From: Neomesorhizobium sp963726065 | Lineage (GTDB): Bacteria > Pseudomonadota > Alphaproteobacteria > Rhizobiales > Rhizobiaceae | Direction of reading: 5' to 3' | Assembly (NCBI GenBank): GCA_963726065.1 | Contig: CAVSAU010000006.1 | Span: 272,372 to 336,371 of the forward strand | DNA: 64,000 nucleotides | Shown: positions 18,886 through 28,470 of the stretch, one piece after another | How the letters are laid out: each line of letters starts with the position of its first letter | Numbering within the stretch: position 1 is the first letter of the stretch | Made by a program: the position numbers and the translations under genes | The notes under the pieces: model-generated | Databases searched by the model: none | The model's input: the letters and a program-made list of their open reading frames with translations, nothing else | What the model was told of the DNA's origin: nothing

Positions 18886-20079
18886 CTACGTACGTGGTCG
18901 ATCTCGCAGTTTTGTCAACGCGCCGCCCGAAAGCCATGCGTAGAGAAGCCACCCCAACTCGTAGGGTCGGCACTCATAGTCCACCTCGCAAGGTGGGAAG
19001 ATGGCATCCAATCCAGGTAGGAGTAGCCCGGGCCTCAGGGCCGTCGTCATGGCAGATATGGCGCGCACCGCTTTCTTTGGTTCTCTGCGAGCGGCCTTGC
19101 GCCAAATGACGTTGTTTTCATGTGACACGAGAGGCACTGAAACCTCCGGGTGTTCCTCGAGCCACCCAAGTCCCCTTGCGACCGCGTCACTATGGTCCGC
19201 GCCGCCTGCTTCACGCAGGTCGAGTAGCGCCATTGGCGCCATGGCGTGCTGGTGAACGCTATAGACAGGATAGCCTTCTACGATTGAGCCGTTTCGCGTG
19301 TCGTAGTGCCACCACCATTGTCCAGCGATGCCTTGCAGCTTGCAGATTCGTGCCGCGCATGCGTTGGCCGCCGCCAGAGCTGACTGATCCCGATAAGCGA
19401 CAGAGAAGCGTGCCAGGGCCTGTATTGGATAAACCTGGTCGGCAAAGCAGCCGATGTGCGCGCGTAGCCGGCCGCTGAATGACGCGGGGAGATAGTGGGG
19501 AAAGAGACCGTTTGCACCTTGAGCCCCAACGAGCCGATTCCTGGCTGATGCTGCCAGCGCGTCGGTTTCGCCCAGGTGTCGCGCGGCGAGCGCTGCCAGA
19601 AGTATCCAGGAACAGTGAACCGTCTCGATTGCCGCGTTCGACGCAAGCAAATTGTTGAGGTAGCGGAAGAGGGAGCCGGCATAGATGTTTGCCGCCTCCG
19701 CTCCGGCCCAGGCGGCCAATGCTATCGCGCCTGGATCATTTGACGATTGGGCTCTCCTTGCTGTGATTTGGGCCAGCTCGGCGGCCGATGCGCCGCCAAG
19801 TATCTGCCGCTGCTCGGCCTGGTCGACGAAGGCTAAACCCAGCGCCACGATTGCCGCATAACGGAGGCTGTCTCCCTCCGCCAGCACTGCGCGATCCGAT
19901 CCGGCCCGCATTGTATGTGCGAACGCACCATTCTCATGCATGGCGGGCAGTCCACGCTTTGCAAGGTCGATCAGTACCTCAGTGCCTTGCCGCATCTCTT
20001 CTGACACATCGCCAACCGCCTTGAGTCGATCGGTCGAAGGAACCTCTATCCATGCTCTGAGGGGTGTGATGCTTGCCAA
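18886..20079 (-). CDS. Unknown 397-residue protein, first gene of the wecG-wecC operon
   Basis: I do not recognise the family. The protein is soluble, rich in Ala and Leu helices, with paired aromatic and His patches (GQWWWHYDTRNGSIVEGYPV, then YSVHQHAMAPMALLDL). This periodic helical layout with a conserved Trp/His core resembles alpha/alpha-toroid glycoside hydrolases, lyases and terpene cyclases, which is only a fold guess. No signal peptide is obvious. The frame starts with TTG at 20079; the first in-frame ATG is at residue 29, so the start is open. It is 19 bp upstream of wecG, so a role in the ManNAcA polysaccharide (modification or trimming) is likely. Confidence 0.72.
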   Translation of the reverse strand: MASITPLRAWIEVPSTDRLKAVGDVSEEMRQGTEVLIDLAKRGLPAMHENGAFAHTMRAGSDRAVLAEGDSLRYAAIVALGLAFVDQAEQRQILGGASAAELAQITARRAQSSNDPGAIALAAWAGAEAANIYAGSLFRYLNNLLASNAAIETVHCSWILLAALAARHLGETDALAASARNRLVGAQGANGLFPHYLPASFSGRLRAHIGCFADQVYPIQALARFSVAYRDQSALAAANACAARICKLQGIAGQWWWHYDTRNGSIVEGYPVYSVHQHAMAPMALLDLREAGGADHSDAVARGLGWLEEHPEVSVPLVSHENNVIWRKAARREPKKAVRAISAMTTALRPGLLLPGLDAIFPPCEVDYECRPYELGWLLYAWLSGGALTKLRDRPRT

Positions 20080-20411
20080 GAGATGTCCCGATCTCGTCTG
20101 AAACGGCTGCCGGTACCCAGACGCCGTCTGTGATCACCTAAAACAACAAGTACTGATGCTAGAAAATCTCGAAAGATAATCCATCGCTTCTATTGGCTTA
20201 TACCCCGGGGTCGGTCGGCTAAGAGTGATGGTTTCGGCCTACTTCAATAGGACTACACGTTTATCCGCAGCAATGGTTCGGTGCTCCAAAAGCTAAGGTG
20301 GTTACACCGCACTTTTGTCCTACGCACTCCAGCAAGGCGGATAGATTAATGAGGATCGATTGCGTCAGCATCGCATGGCGCATTGAAAGGCCCAGCCACG
20401 GAGGATGAACG
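20080..20411. promoter_or_regulatory. Divergent intergenic region, probable promoters
   Basis: 332 bp between two divergent polysaccharide genes. It contains an AT-rich part (about 20140-20200) but I see no defined operator. Confidence 0.4.
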
Positions 20412-21393
20412 GTGCCAAAATTGCAAGTGCCGCTAAAACAATTGGCCGCCCGGCGCGAACCATCGGAAAACGGAGCAAACAAGCTAGCCATCGTGATCGT
20501 TACCTATAACAGTGCGTCAGTCCTTCTGGGCTTGCTCGATTCGCTACCTGCTGGGCTGAAAGGAATTGATGGCTATACTGTGATCGTGGTGGACAACGCT
20601 TCGAGCGACGCCTCGGTCGAGACGGCCTTGTCTCATCCCCTATCGCCGATGATCGTGGAAATGGGCGGCAACTTTGGCTATGCCGCGGGTATCAACGCCG
20701 CGACCGCAATAATTGATCCACGCGCCGACCTCCTCGTTCTCAACCCTGACATTCGTCTCCTTCCCGGCGCCGCCCGCTTTCTCGTCGAACGACTGAAAGA
20801 TTTGTCAGTCGGCGTCACCGTTCCGCAGATGCTGGACGAGGAAGGTGGGATTGCCCGCTCATTGCGCCGAGAGCCCTCTTTGCTAACGGTCTGGGGCGAA
20901 GCGCTCTTGGGAGGGACACTGGCCGCCCGTGTCGGCGCAAGCGAAATCATCGCAGCGCCAAATCGCTACGAACTTGGTGGTACGGTCGAATGGGCGACAG
21001 GGGCAGCTCTGATGATATCGGCGAAGGCGCGCCACCTTGTCGGCACTTGGGACGAATTCGTTTTTCCTCTACAGCGAAGAGGTTGACTACCTCCGGAGGA
21101 TCCGAAAGGTTGGGCTTTCAGTCGAATTTGTGCCTCAGGCAAGAGTGGTTCATATCGGCGGCGAGTATCAACAAAACCCTTTCCTCTCCAGCCTGTTGAC
21201 GATCAATCGGATACGCGACTACAGCCGTCATCACAGTGCGCTTTCAACAGCGATCTTCAGGCTCGGTGTCATAGTAAGCGAGACTATTCGTGCTGCCCGC
21301 GAGCCGGGCCATAGGCCCGCCCTACGTGCTGCGCTGAACCCCGCCCTCGCCGTTCAGAACACGACGCCTTTGGGACCCCAGCGGGCCGAATAG
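20412..21393 (+). CDS. Glycosyltransferase family 2 (rhamnosyltransferase-like), one frame change
   Basis: A WbbL-like GT2 enzyme. The N-terminal part contains LAIVIVTYNSASVLLGLLDS, VIVVDNASSD, GGNFGYAAGINAA and LLVLNPDIRL (the D-x-D equivalent is NPD), then WATGAALMISAKA. The conserved FFLYSEEVDYLRRI and VVHIGGEYQQN blocks continue in another frame from about 21063 to 21393. The switch is at the T run in 21059-21066. The start is GTG 20412 with a GGAGGA ribosome site at 20399-20404. WbbL-like proteins often add L-rhamnose, and rfbABCD are present, but donor specificity is inferred. The end overlaps the convergent methyltransferase by 40 bp. Confidence 0.86.
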
Positions 21394-22004
21394 CTTTTCG
21401 CGAAAACGACCCGTTCGACAAAGATCTCGCACTCGGGAAATAGGGACTTCACTTCCTGATAGCTTAACAAGTTTATCCGATCTACGTGGTATCGCCTCCC
21501 TTTTACATCCAGCGCACCGTAGTCTTTCGAGATTTTTAGCATCATGCGTCGCAATGGCTGCGGAAGCCAGTGCAGGAAAGGAAGGCGGAAATGCGGCTCG
21601 ATCGGAAACTCCCAAGCAGGCGTCTGTATCCACCCGGATCGCCCAACTCGCTGGACCTCATCGGCCAGAGCGCACATGTCCGGCCATACTCCAACATGCT
21701 CGATTACCGAATTTGAATGTACCAGATCAACGGATTTGTCTCCGTAATTTGTAAGGCACCGGCCATCCCCGATTTCTGTCACGAAGAGGCTTGATGAAGC
21801 GTTCCGAGTAAATTCGCCCTCGTCATTGTTGAGAAGACGGATTTCCGAAATGTTCTCGAAGCCGACATTGTCCCAATAGTCGGCTCGCCCGCCAACATCG
21901 AGTACCACTACCGGCCGTCCCAGATGCGAAGCCATTCTTGCAATCTGCTCGCGGAGTAGCCGGCCACGAGCAGTTCGGAAACGATTCACCGTTAGATCCT
22001 TCAT
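21354..22004 (-). CDS. SAM-dependent methyltransferase, class I
   Basis: A 216-residue Rossmann-type methyltransferase. The SAM motif is VVLDVGGRADYWDN (about residues 33-46), followed by an acidic second strand, and DLVHSNSVIEHV serves as motif IV region near residue 95. Such enzymes in polysaccharide loci usually O-methylate sugars or the chain end, but the substrate is not visible here. The gene stands alone on the minus strand, convergent with the GT2 gene and followed upstream by an IS110 fragment. Confidence 0.83.
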   Translation of the reverse strand: MKDLTVNRFRTARGRLLREQIARMASHLGRPVVVLDVGGRADYWDNVGFENISEIRLLNNDEGEFTRNASSSLFVTEIGDGRCLTNYGDKSVDLVHSNSVIEHVGVWPDMCALADEVQRVGRSGWIQTPAWEFPIEPHFRLPFLHWLPQPLRRMMLKISKDYGALDVKGRRYHVDRINLLSYQEVKSLFPECEIFVERVVFAKSYSARWGPKGVVF

Positions 22005-22027
22005 CCCATTTCTCCAAATGCCAAATG

Positions 22028-22040
22028 ATCATTGATCCGC
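22028..22040. repeat. 13-bp sequence shared with the hairpin at 26.4 kb
   Basis: ATCATTGATCCGC here is identical to each arm of the inverted repeat at 26417-26446. It sits just upstream of the methyltransferase start, next to an IS110 fragment, and may be a leftover IS terminal repeat. Confidence 0.45.
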
Positions 22041-22129
22041 CTGAGGTGGCATCCCCGCGGCTTGGAGCGGCGCGCCTTTCGGGAATACTTACCTTATACG
22101 TTCCCGCATCCAATATCGAAACACCGCTG

Positions 22130-22600
22130 GCGCGGGCTACACTCCTGCGCTGCTTGTTGACTGCGAGATCCTCGGTCGCCTGACCGAGCCGGGCGACGAG
22201 CGCCTGCAAACGCTGGCTTTGCGGGCTTGACGGCGGCATCGCCACCATGCCCTTGGCCAGCGCGAAGCGGGCAATGGCCAAGGCATCGAGCCGGTCCGTC
22301 TTCTCCAGAAAGCCCATCGCCTCGGCGAAGCTGCGGACACTGGCCGCATTGGCCAGCGCGCAGGGCTGGCCAAATTGTCTTAACAGCAGCAAGGTTCGCT
22401 GCTCGTAGCCGCCGGAGGCCTCCATCACCACCAGTTCGGCGCCCTGAGCGGCGCAGAACGCCGCCAATGGGGTGATGCCGGCCTCCTCGTTGGAAACGGG
22501 CGGCCGCCCCGCACGGCTCGACATGGGCGCCCAGCCAAGCCTTCGATACCACCCCACAAGTGATTCTGCTCACGGTAACCTGTCTTGCTTGTGCGATTGC
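22130..22600 (-). pseudogene. IS110-family transposase, N-terminal remnant
   Basis: The DEDD-type N-terminal domain can be read in two minus-strand frames: KAWLGAHVEPCGAAARF in one, then ITPLAAFCAAQGAELVVMEA, SGGYEQ, and FLEKTDRLDALAIARFALAKG in the other, with a frame change near 22490. Homology stops near 22110, so the C-terminal transposase_20 domain is gone. Confidence 0.7.
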
Positions 22601-23347
22601 AACCAAGCGACTGTTCGGTCGTGCGTGACAACGGCAATGATCCCAGGCTCTCTCACGGCTGTAACCGGAGGTGAGATGGGCGACATCGCCGCGCCCAGGA
22701 GCCGGTGGCCTCTGGCCCCGCACAGTCGCTTCCATCGTACAGTTCCAACTCTATGCAGATTCAAGGTAACGTCTTACGCTCCATCGCCTCGTCCTGAGCG
22801 CTCAGACGTGTCCGGTCTAAGGACAAGTGTACGTGCGCCAAGCCTACGTCGCTCCTGTTCCGACGGGGTCGGTGCAAGATGCACATCAACTACATCGGCC
22901 GGCAAGCTCCCGGTTCGAGATCGAGCGCCAACCGCTTCCGGTAACCGCTTCCTAACAGACAAGGGCTCTTGGACGCACAATATCGGAACCTGTCGAACAT
23001 TCGATTAGTCGATCGATGTAGATGCTTTGACAATTTGGCTAGAGGCCGAATTTGCTTAGCTCTTCTCTGCTCAGCTTTGCATGCGAGAACGAAATAGTCG
23101 GCGGCGAGAGAAGGATTGGGCGCAGTACTCGGTGGGCTGGCGCTGGAGTTGCCCCTGTTTGACCGGACAATCGGCTATTGAGTTTTGGCCCGGATGAAGG
23201 ATGAACTCCCTTGGGGAGCGCGTTTGAGCCCTGAGTGAGGATGGTTCTGGTTGAACACGACGACGGAATGCCCACGGGACCGGATTTGAGCGCGAGCACC
23301 TTTACCCATGGCATCCCTGGAGTGGGCGGCAAGTCTTTATCCACGAG
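22601..23347. other. Unassigned stretch inside IS-rich region
   Basis: About 750 bp. Several overlapping frames exist on both strands (the longest about 178 codons) but none shows recognisable motifs or consistent coding character. It is probably debris from past insertions. Confidence 0.4.
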
Positions 23348-23545
23348 ATGATCGACAAGAAAGATGCAGCTGTTTTCCGCTGCACCCTTTCTGGCCAGTC
23401 ATTGCATCGGTGGCTGAAGATTCCGGCCTGGATGTTCGACCGGGCGGTCAGCGCGAGCTGGCGCATCACGAATGCTCCGCGCGAAGACCTTGCCGCGCTC
23501 GGCGCCTTGGCGTCCCTGCTGCAGGACACGGATCCCCTATCGCAA
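23348..23545 (+). pseudogene. Fragment of a mobile-element-associated hypothetical protein
   Basis: The frame from ATG 23348 opens MIDKKDAAVFRCTLSGQSLH and continues RWLKIPAWMFDRAV with APREDLAALGALASLLQD. It resembles a small hypothetical protein repeatedly found next to IS elements in rhizobia (from memory, not verified). The frame continues further but there it lies antisense to the IS3 remnant, so the real end is about 23545. Confidence 0.35.
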
Positions 23546-23559
23546 TCAGCTGAGATGGG

Positions 23560-24286
23560 CGCCGCATTGAGCTCTCACGACGCGAATCGGGGAGATGTCC
23601 ATGCCGCGCAGCCCACGACACCCCAATTCGATCTGTTCTTGAAGCTGAACGACGCCAAGACGGTACAGCATGCAGTTCTTGCGCATGATACGGAAAACGC
23701 GCGTGTGGTTGACGGCCGGCTCATCTGCCTTGGCGCGCTCCCTGTTGGCCAGGGCGGTAATGCTCGTCGACCAGGCAGCGAACCAGCTGCACCAAGGTGT
23801 CGTCCTCGGGTTTACGATAGGGCCCGCGCAGCTTCGGTGAAAGATGTACCTTGTCATGGAGATGCAAACACCCACCCCCAGGGTCCCGGCAATGGCCTTC
23901 ATCGGGAACCGTCCCTCGGCTGCGACAAGAGCCGCAAGTTCGGTTTTTTCTCCGACCTGGCCAATGCGTCCTTGAGGATTTCCACCTCCATTGTCTTGCG
24001 GCCGAGCAGCCGCTCAAGGTCGCAAACGCGCTCTTCGAGCCGCCGCACTTCCGAACTCCCGACCACAGGCTCGTCCGATCCCACCGCAGCCGCACCGCCT
24101 TCCGTCAACAAACGACGCCAACGATAGAGCAGATTTGGCGCCACGCCACGTCGCCGGGCAAACCGAAGACACCGTCTCGCCGGGGAGGAAACTCTCCTCG
24201 ATGATCTGAAGTTTCTGCTCGGTCGTCCAGTGTCGGCGCCGTGCCTCACCGGTGATCAGTTCAACCCGTCGATAGTCGTCAGCCAT
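23560..24286 (-). pseudogene. IS3-family OrfA/OrfB remnant with multiple frame changes
   Basis: OrfA starts MADDYRRVELITGEARRRHW at 24286 and continues WTTEQKLQIIEESFLPGETV; a frame change near 24165 is followed by GVAPNLLYRWRRLLTEGG and the leucine-zipper-like RRLEERVCDLERLLGRKTME. OrfB begins near 23900 (FPMKAIAGTLGVG) and is readable only in alternating frames (HDKVHLSPKLRGPYRKPEDD, then NRERAKADEPAVNHTRVFRI). The catalytic DDE core of OrfB is missing, so the element is dead. Confidence 0.75.
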
Positions 24287-24527
24287 AAGCCTGTGCTTGA
24301 GCATAGCCTCAAGCCTCCCGCGTTATGCCAACTGTCCGGTCGAAATGGCGGCCAGTTCAGGCGCATTGACCTGGTATTAGCCATGCGACGTAGCCTTAGT
24401 TCGAAGAGCTAGTTACAGATTGCAATCTATGGATTGATTTGTCAGCGGCAGCACGAGAGGATTGAAGCTTGGGCGAAACCAGTGCTTGATCGGCGTCGGC
24501 CAGTTGGGCACTTATGGCGGTGTCGAT

Positions 24528-25790
24528 TTGCGTCTTCTCGTATACCCACACGATTTGTCCATCGGCGGCAGCCAAATCAACGCGATTGATCTGGCGGCAG
24601 GCGTCGCCGAGGCAGGCCACGATGTGACTGTCTACGGCATTGACGGACCTCTCGTGTCCTACATTGAACAGCGCGGCCTCCGGTTCGTTCCAGCGCGGCC
24701 ACAGAAATATCGACCAGCGCCATCCAGAATCGCTCAGCTTGCGGGTATTGCAAAGCGGGAACGGATCGACCTCATCCACGCGTATGAATGGCCGCCTTGC
24801 CTGGACGCCTATTTTGGCGCGGGACTGCTGGCAGGCGTTCCATTGCTGTGTACTGTTCTCAGCATGTCAGTCACTACGAAGGTTCCAGCGTCCGTTTCGC
24901 TCGTGATGGGCACGGAGGAATTGGGGGCAGAGGCTCGCAAGGTTCAAAACTGTCGGGTCTCCGTATTGGAACCTCCCATCGACTCCGTGCGGGATCATCC
25001 AGGTATCGACGGCTCAGAATTTCGGCAGAATCACGGCGTGTCAGAAACCGATCTCCTGGTCGTTAGCGTATCTCGCCTCGCACTGGACCTGAAACTGGAC
25101 GCGCTGGTACGCGCAATCGATGCAGTCGGCCTTCTAGCTCAGAAATACCCTCTAAGACTTGTAATCGTTGGCGATGGCCCGGCCCATGGCGCGTTGCTCG
25201 ATCGTGCAAAAGCACTCAATGAGGGTCTTGGACGTGAAGTCGTTAGTCTTCATGGATCTGAACTTGACCCACGTCCCGCGTATGCCGCGGCGGATCTGGT
25301 TGTCGGAATGGGAAGTTCAGCATTGAGGGCAATGGCGATCGGACGACCGGTCATCGTTCAGGGAGAATGCGGCTTCTCGGAAGTGTTCGAACCTGCCACC
25401 CTCCATTTGTTCCTACGTCAAGGTTTTTACGGAATATCTGATGGCCTGCCAGGATCGGAGCATCTGGCCCGGCAGATGGAGACGCTTCTAAGTGATCGCG
25501 GTTTGCGCCTGCGATTGGGGGATTTCGGGCGCCTTATCGTTACCGAACGCTTTAGTTTGCAACGAGCGATTAAGCTTCAGCTTGCCATCTACGACGATGT
25601 GCTGCGGAAACCCTTTTGCCGAAACATCGGGGACGCGCTTCGATCTGCGGTGCGGGCCTTGTTAGTTGAGGTCGGCAACCATAACCCTAGGCGTAAACAA
25701 GAGCGTCAGGCGTGGGCAGCAAACATGCTTGCAGCCGCACGTATGGGCTCCTGGCCGCCGCAACAGACCTTTCCACCAACCAAGAATTGA
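24528..25790 (+). CDS. Glycosyltransferase family 4
   Basis: A GT-B transferase of about 420 residues. The N-terminal acceptor domain begins RLLVYPHDLSIGGSQINAI, and the C-terminal donor domain contains LRLVIVGDGPAHGALLDRA, RPAYAAADLVVGMGSSALR and the catalytic E-x7-E-like block GECGFSEVFE. I chose the TTG at 24528 because the paralogue at 47.5-48.7 kb starts with ATG at the same alignment point (MRVLVYPHSMELGGSQ); the frame is open further upstream without homology. An IS110 fragment follows. The sugar is unknown. Confidence 0.85.
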   Translation: MRLLVYPHDLSIGGSQINAIDLAAGVAEAGHDVTVYGIDGPLVSYIEQRGLRFVPARPQKYRPAPSRIAQLAGIAKRERIDLIHAYEWPPCLDAYFGAGLLAGVPLLCTVLSMSVTTKVPASVSLVMGTEELGAEARKVQNCRVSVLEPPIDSVRDHPGIDGSEFRQNHGVSETDLLVVSVSRLALDLKLDALVRAIDAVGLLAQKYPLRLVIVGDGPAHGALLDRAKALNEGLGREVVSLHGSELDPRPAYAAADLVVGMGSSALRAMAIGRPVIVQGECGFSEVFEPATLHLFLRQGFYGISDGLPGSEHLARQMETLLSDRGLRLRLGDFGRLIVTERFSLQRAIKLQLAIYDDVLRKPFCRNIGDALRSAVRALLVEVGNHNPRRKQERQAWAANMLAAARMGSWPPQQTFPPTKN

Positions 25791-25899
25791 GACAGAGTTG
25801 CAAGGCGGCCAATTCACTGCGCAGGCCGAACGGGTCCCGGCGCAGAAAGCGCGCTATTCCCGTACAGTATTGCATTGCGTGGGTGGACAGCTCATACAT

Positions 25900-26157
25900 T
25901 TGGTTGTCGGCCGTGAAGTATTCGGAAGCCGCCGAAGAGGCGACAATCGTCTGCGTGGATTGCTGTACGAGGCCGCGGTCGCACTCCTGACACGGACCGG
26001 GAATCAAAGTGCTATCGAAGAGTGGGGGCTGAAGCTGCGTCAGCGACTGGGGTTCAAGCGCTCTGCCGTGGCCGTTGCCCGCAAACTTGCTGTCATCATG
26101 CATACTATGCTCAAGACGGGCGAAACCTTTAACCCATTGGCTGAGGCCATCGCCTAA
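25900..26157 (+). pseudogene. IS110-family transposase, C-terminal remnant
   Basis: The transposase_20 end is recognisable: RLRGLLYEAAVALLTRTGNQ, then EEWGLKLRQRLGFKRSAVAV and ARKLAVIMHTMLKTGETFNP. The N-terminal DEDD domain is absent upstream, where the GT4 gene ends at 25790. Confidence 0.68.
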
Positions 26158-26416
26158 GGAGCAGCCTCCAGCCTAATATTCTCAGCGCGTCATCGTATTG
26201 ACGTGTCGAGGCGTCCCTTCCGTGGACGTGGGCCGGGTTATTCCGTCATCTGGCCTGCAGCTTGCAAAAGACTGCGCGTCAAACATAGGAAAACCTTACC
26301 TGCGAAGACCCATACTGCGGCGGCCTTGTGGTGCCGACCGCGACCTGCTCCCGGCGAACGATCGATCTCATAGCACAATGACCACTGAGAGCTCCACAGG
26401 ACTACAACATCGCGTC

Positions 26417-26446
26417 ATCATTGATCCGCTGGCGCGGATCAATGAT
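26417..26446. repeat. Perfect 13-bp inverted repeat, possible back-to-back IS ends
   Basis: ATCATTGATCCGC and its exact reverse complement are separated by TGGC. The same 13-mer occurs singly at 22028-22040. It lies directly before an IS5-type transposase fragment and has no T run, so abutted terminal repeats are more likely than a terminator. Confidence 0.5.
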
Positions 26447-26487
26447 CGTTTCTAAAAAGATATTGCCTATGGAGGAGCGACTAGACA

Positions 26488-26707
26488 ACGCCAGATGCGA
26501 CGACGATCCGCGGTCGAGCCGGTCGGCCATATCAAAAGCGAACACAGGATGGGCCGCAACTATCTCGCCCACGCCCAAGGCGACGCGATCAACGCCATCC
26601 TGGCGGCCGCCGGCTACAACTTCTCCCTCCTGCTCAGGTGGCTGAAGGCGCTTTTGTCGCTCTTGATCGCTGTGCTTCAACCCCGGGAAAAAAAGGTCGC
26701 CGTGTAG
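26488..26707 (+). pseudogene. IS5-type transposase, C-terminal remnant (copy 2)
   Basis: Encodes RRRSAVEPV, GHIKSEHRMGRNYLAHAQGD and AGYNFSLLLRWLKALLSLLI, closely matching the C-terminus of the broken element at 7.3 kb and the fragment at 51.6 kb. A codon (Ile after Val) is missing relative to the other copies. The end sequence GTTCACGGTC follows the stop, as in the other copies. Confidence 0.75.
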
Positions 26708-26773
26708 GACCCGGATTGTTCACGGTCAACTTGGTTTCGGCCTAAGAAAATGTCGAGAAATTGCTATACCGAC

Positions 26774-27694
26774 TCACTTGCTCATCGCCCCCAGCGAAAC
26801 CAATGATGCCACTGTGCGGCGCGCTTTCGACAATCCGATGTTCCACAGGACACTCGGACAACTTCTTATGCCAGCCGCGATGAACCGCATACCTGTTCGC
26901 CTTTTTCCGTCCTTGTAAAGGGTTCGGCCGAGATTGAAAAAGATCAAGGCAAATTGCTCGGAATAACGTGGCCACAACGCCCTGTTCTTCTTCAGTATAC
27001 GGATCGCGCCTATTTGCTGTCGCCGCGAGTTTCGCGATATGCTATCAGGTGAGGCGAATGCCAGCACAACTGGGTCTGGGTGTTCGTATATTTTTGTTCG
27101 CATCGCTAGCCTAATCGCAAATTCCCAGTCTTCGTTTGCTTTAGCGCACGGGTCGAACCATTCGTTTCCCGGATAACAGTGTCTTCTAAATAGGCCGTTT
27201 TGTACACTTATTCTGTTCTCTTTCAGAAGGAAAGCCACTTGGTCCCCCTGTAAATCTAAAATATTGCGTGGATTAGGTGCGATACTTACTTTTCCAACGC
27301 CATAAGACAGACTGCTGTCACGCCCATATAATATCTTGGCGCCGACGACTGCTCCGACGTCGAGTGGGCTCGCTGCAAGCAGCTTCATTTGTTGCGCGAG
27401 TTTCGTCGGCAACCATAGATCGTCGCTGTCCTGGAAGGCGATATGCGCCCCGATCGCTCTGGACAGCCCAGTATTGCGTGCGGCTGCCGCGCCACCGTTT
27501 GTTTCACGCCGCACATATTTTAGTCGGGCGTCATCGATTCGACGTACCACGCTCTCTACGTCCTGCGTTGACGCGTCATCAACCACGATTACTTCAATTT
27601 CCTTAAATGTTTGAGTAAGCACGCTGACAATTGATGGCTCTAAAGAATGAATTCGGTTATAAGTTGGAATTATTACTGATACTGATACCGCCAT
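26774..27694 (-). CDS. Glycosyltransferase family 2
   Basis: A 306-residue intact GT-A transferase. VSVIIPTYNRIHSLEPSI and EVIVVDDASTQDVE form the nucleotide-binding core, GGAAAARNTGLSRA and the metal-binding QDSDDLW (D-S-D) follow, and ANEDWEFAIRLA is the catalytic acid region near residue 190. The C-terminal third is basic. Local base composition is more AT-rich than in neighbouring operons, which suggests separate acquisition. It stands alone between an IS fragment and a 775-bp intergenic region. Confidence 0.89.
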   Translation of the reverse strand: MAVSVSVIIPTYNRIHSLEPSIVSVLTQTFKEIEVIVVDDASTQDVESVVRRIDDARLKYVRRETNGGAAAARNTGLSRAIGAHIAFQDSDDLWLPTKLAQQMKLLAASPLDVGAVVGAKILYGRDSSLSYGVGKVSIAPNPRNILDLQGDQVAFLLKENRISVQNGLFRRHCYPGNEWFDPCAKANEDWEFAIRLAMRTKIYEHPDPVVLAFASPDSISRNSRRQQIGAIRILKKNRALWPRYSEQFALIFFNLGRTLYKDGKRRTGMRFIAAGIRSCPSVLWNIGLSKARRTVASLVSLGAMSK

Positions 27695-28470
27695 TTTTCC
27701 CTCGTTGTTAGATATTACTTAATTACCGCTACATGATGGCGAGCTAAGCGCAAAGAGGTTTTCTTTCGGGCGGAACACAGTGGGTCTCCTTGATTTAAGT
27801 TGGCACACAATGAGCCGCGCTCAGTCCACAGCGATCGCCCATCATACGGACAGTCAAGCTACTGCAGCCATTGCACTCGATCTAGAATGAATCGGCAAAC
27901 TGATTGGCTGGCGATACGATTTGTTACTTTTGTTGATTTGATCATCAGCTTGTTTGCGTGCACCTCCACCCAATGTGGTAGGGCTGCTTGATGGTTAAGG
28001 TTGGGGGTTCGTCAGCGCGTATGACGGCACCGAAATTTTATCACCAGACCGCAGCGTTGACCCGTGATGTGGACGACGGAGGGAATGTCCAAGGGTTCCA
28101 GTGCCGACGCTCTGCGCCAGTTTTGTCGCGATTGTAGCGGGTCTGGCCTCGGTCCAGTATCCTATCCTACTGTCCGCGTCACTTCGGCGTCCGCGGAAGG
28201 AATTTTGGGCGACGGAAGGGCTGCCTGCCGTCGAGTTTCTTAAGGGATGTACTTATGTCCATCTTAGTGTTGACGGAAAAAGCAGCAACTGTGACTTCCG
28301 TTCGGTGGGGTGTCATTTGCCAGAGCGGTTGTAGTAGCATCGTTGGAAGTTGGCCAGCGCCACCAAATCCTGGAAATTCAGGTATCCGGTGGTCGACGCT
28401 GCGCCTGCCGCCAGCGCCGAATGTCCGCTGGGGACCGAGTCCATGACAGCCGCTCGCAGGCGCACGCATA
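27695..28470. other. Intergenic, promoter region of the type I exporter
   Basis: 776 bp. The first part (to about 27760) is AT-rich and probably promotes the GT2 gene. Short frames in 28100-28440 have no recognisable motif. No IS sequence is evident. Confidence 0.4.

Noticed and set aside
22472..23008. 178-codon plus-strand frame in the IS-rich stretch
   Set aside because: No motifs, overlaps the IS110 remnant on the other strand, and its composition is not coding-like.
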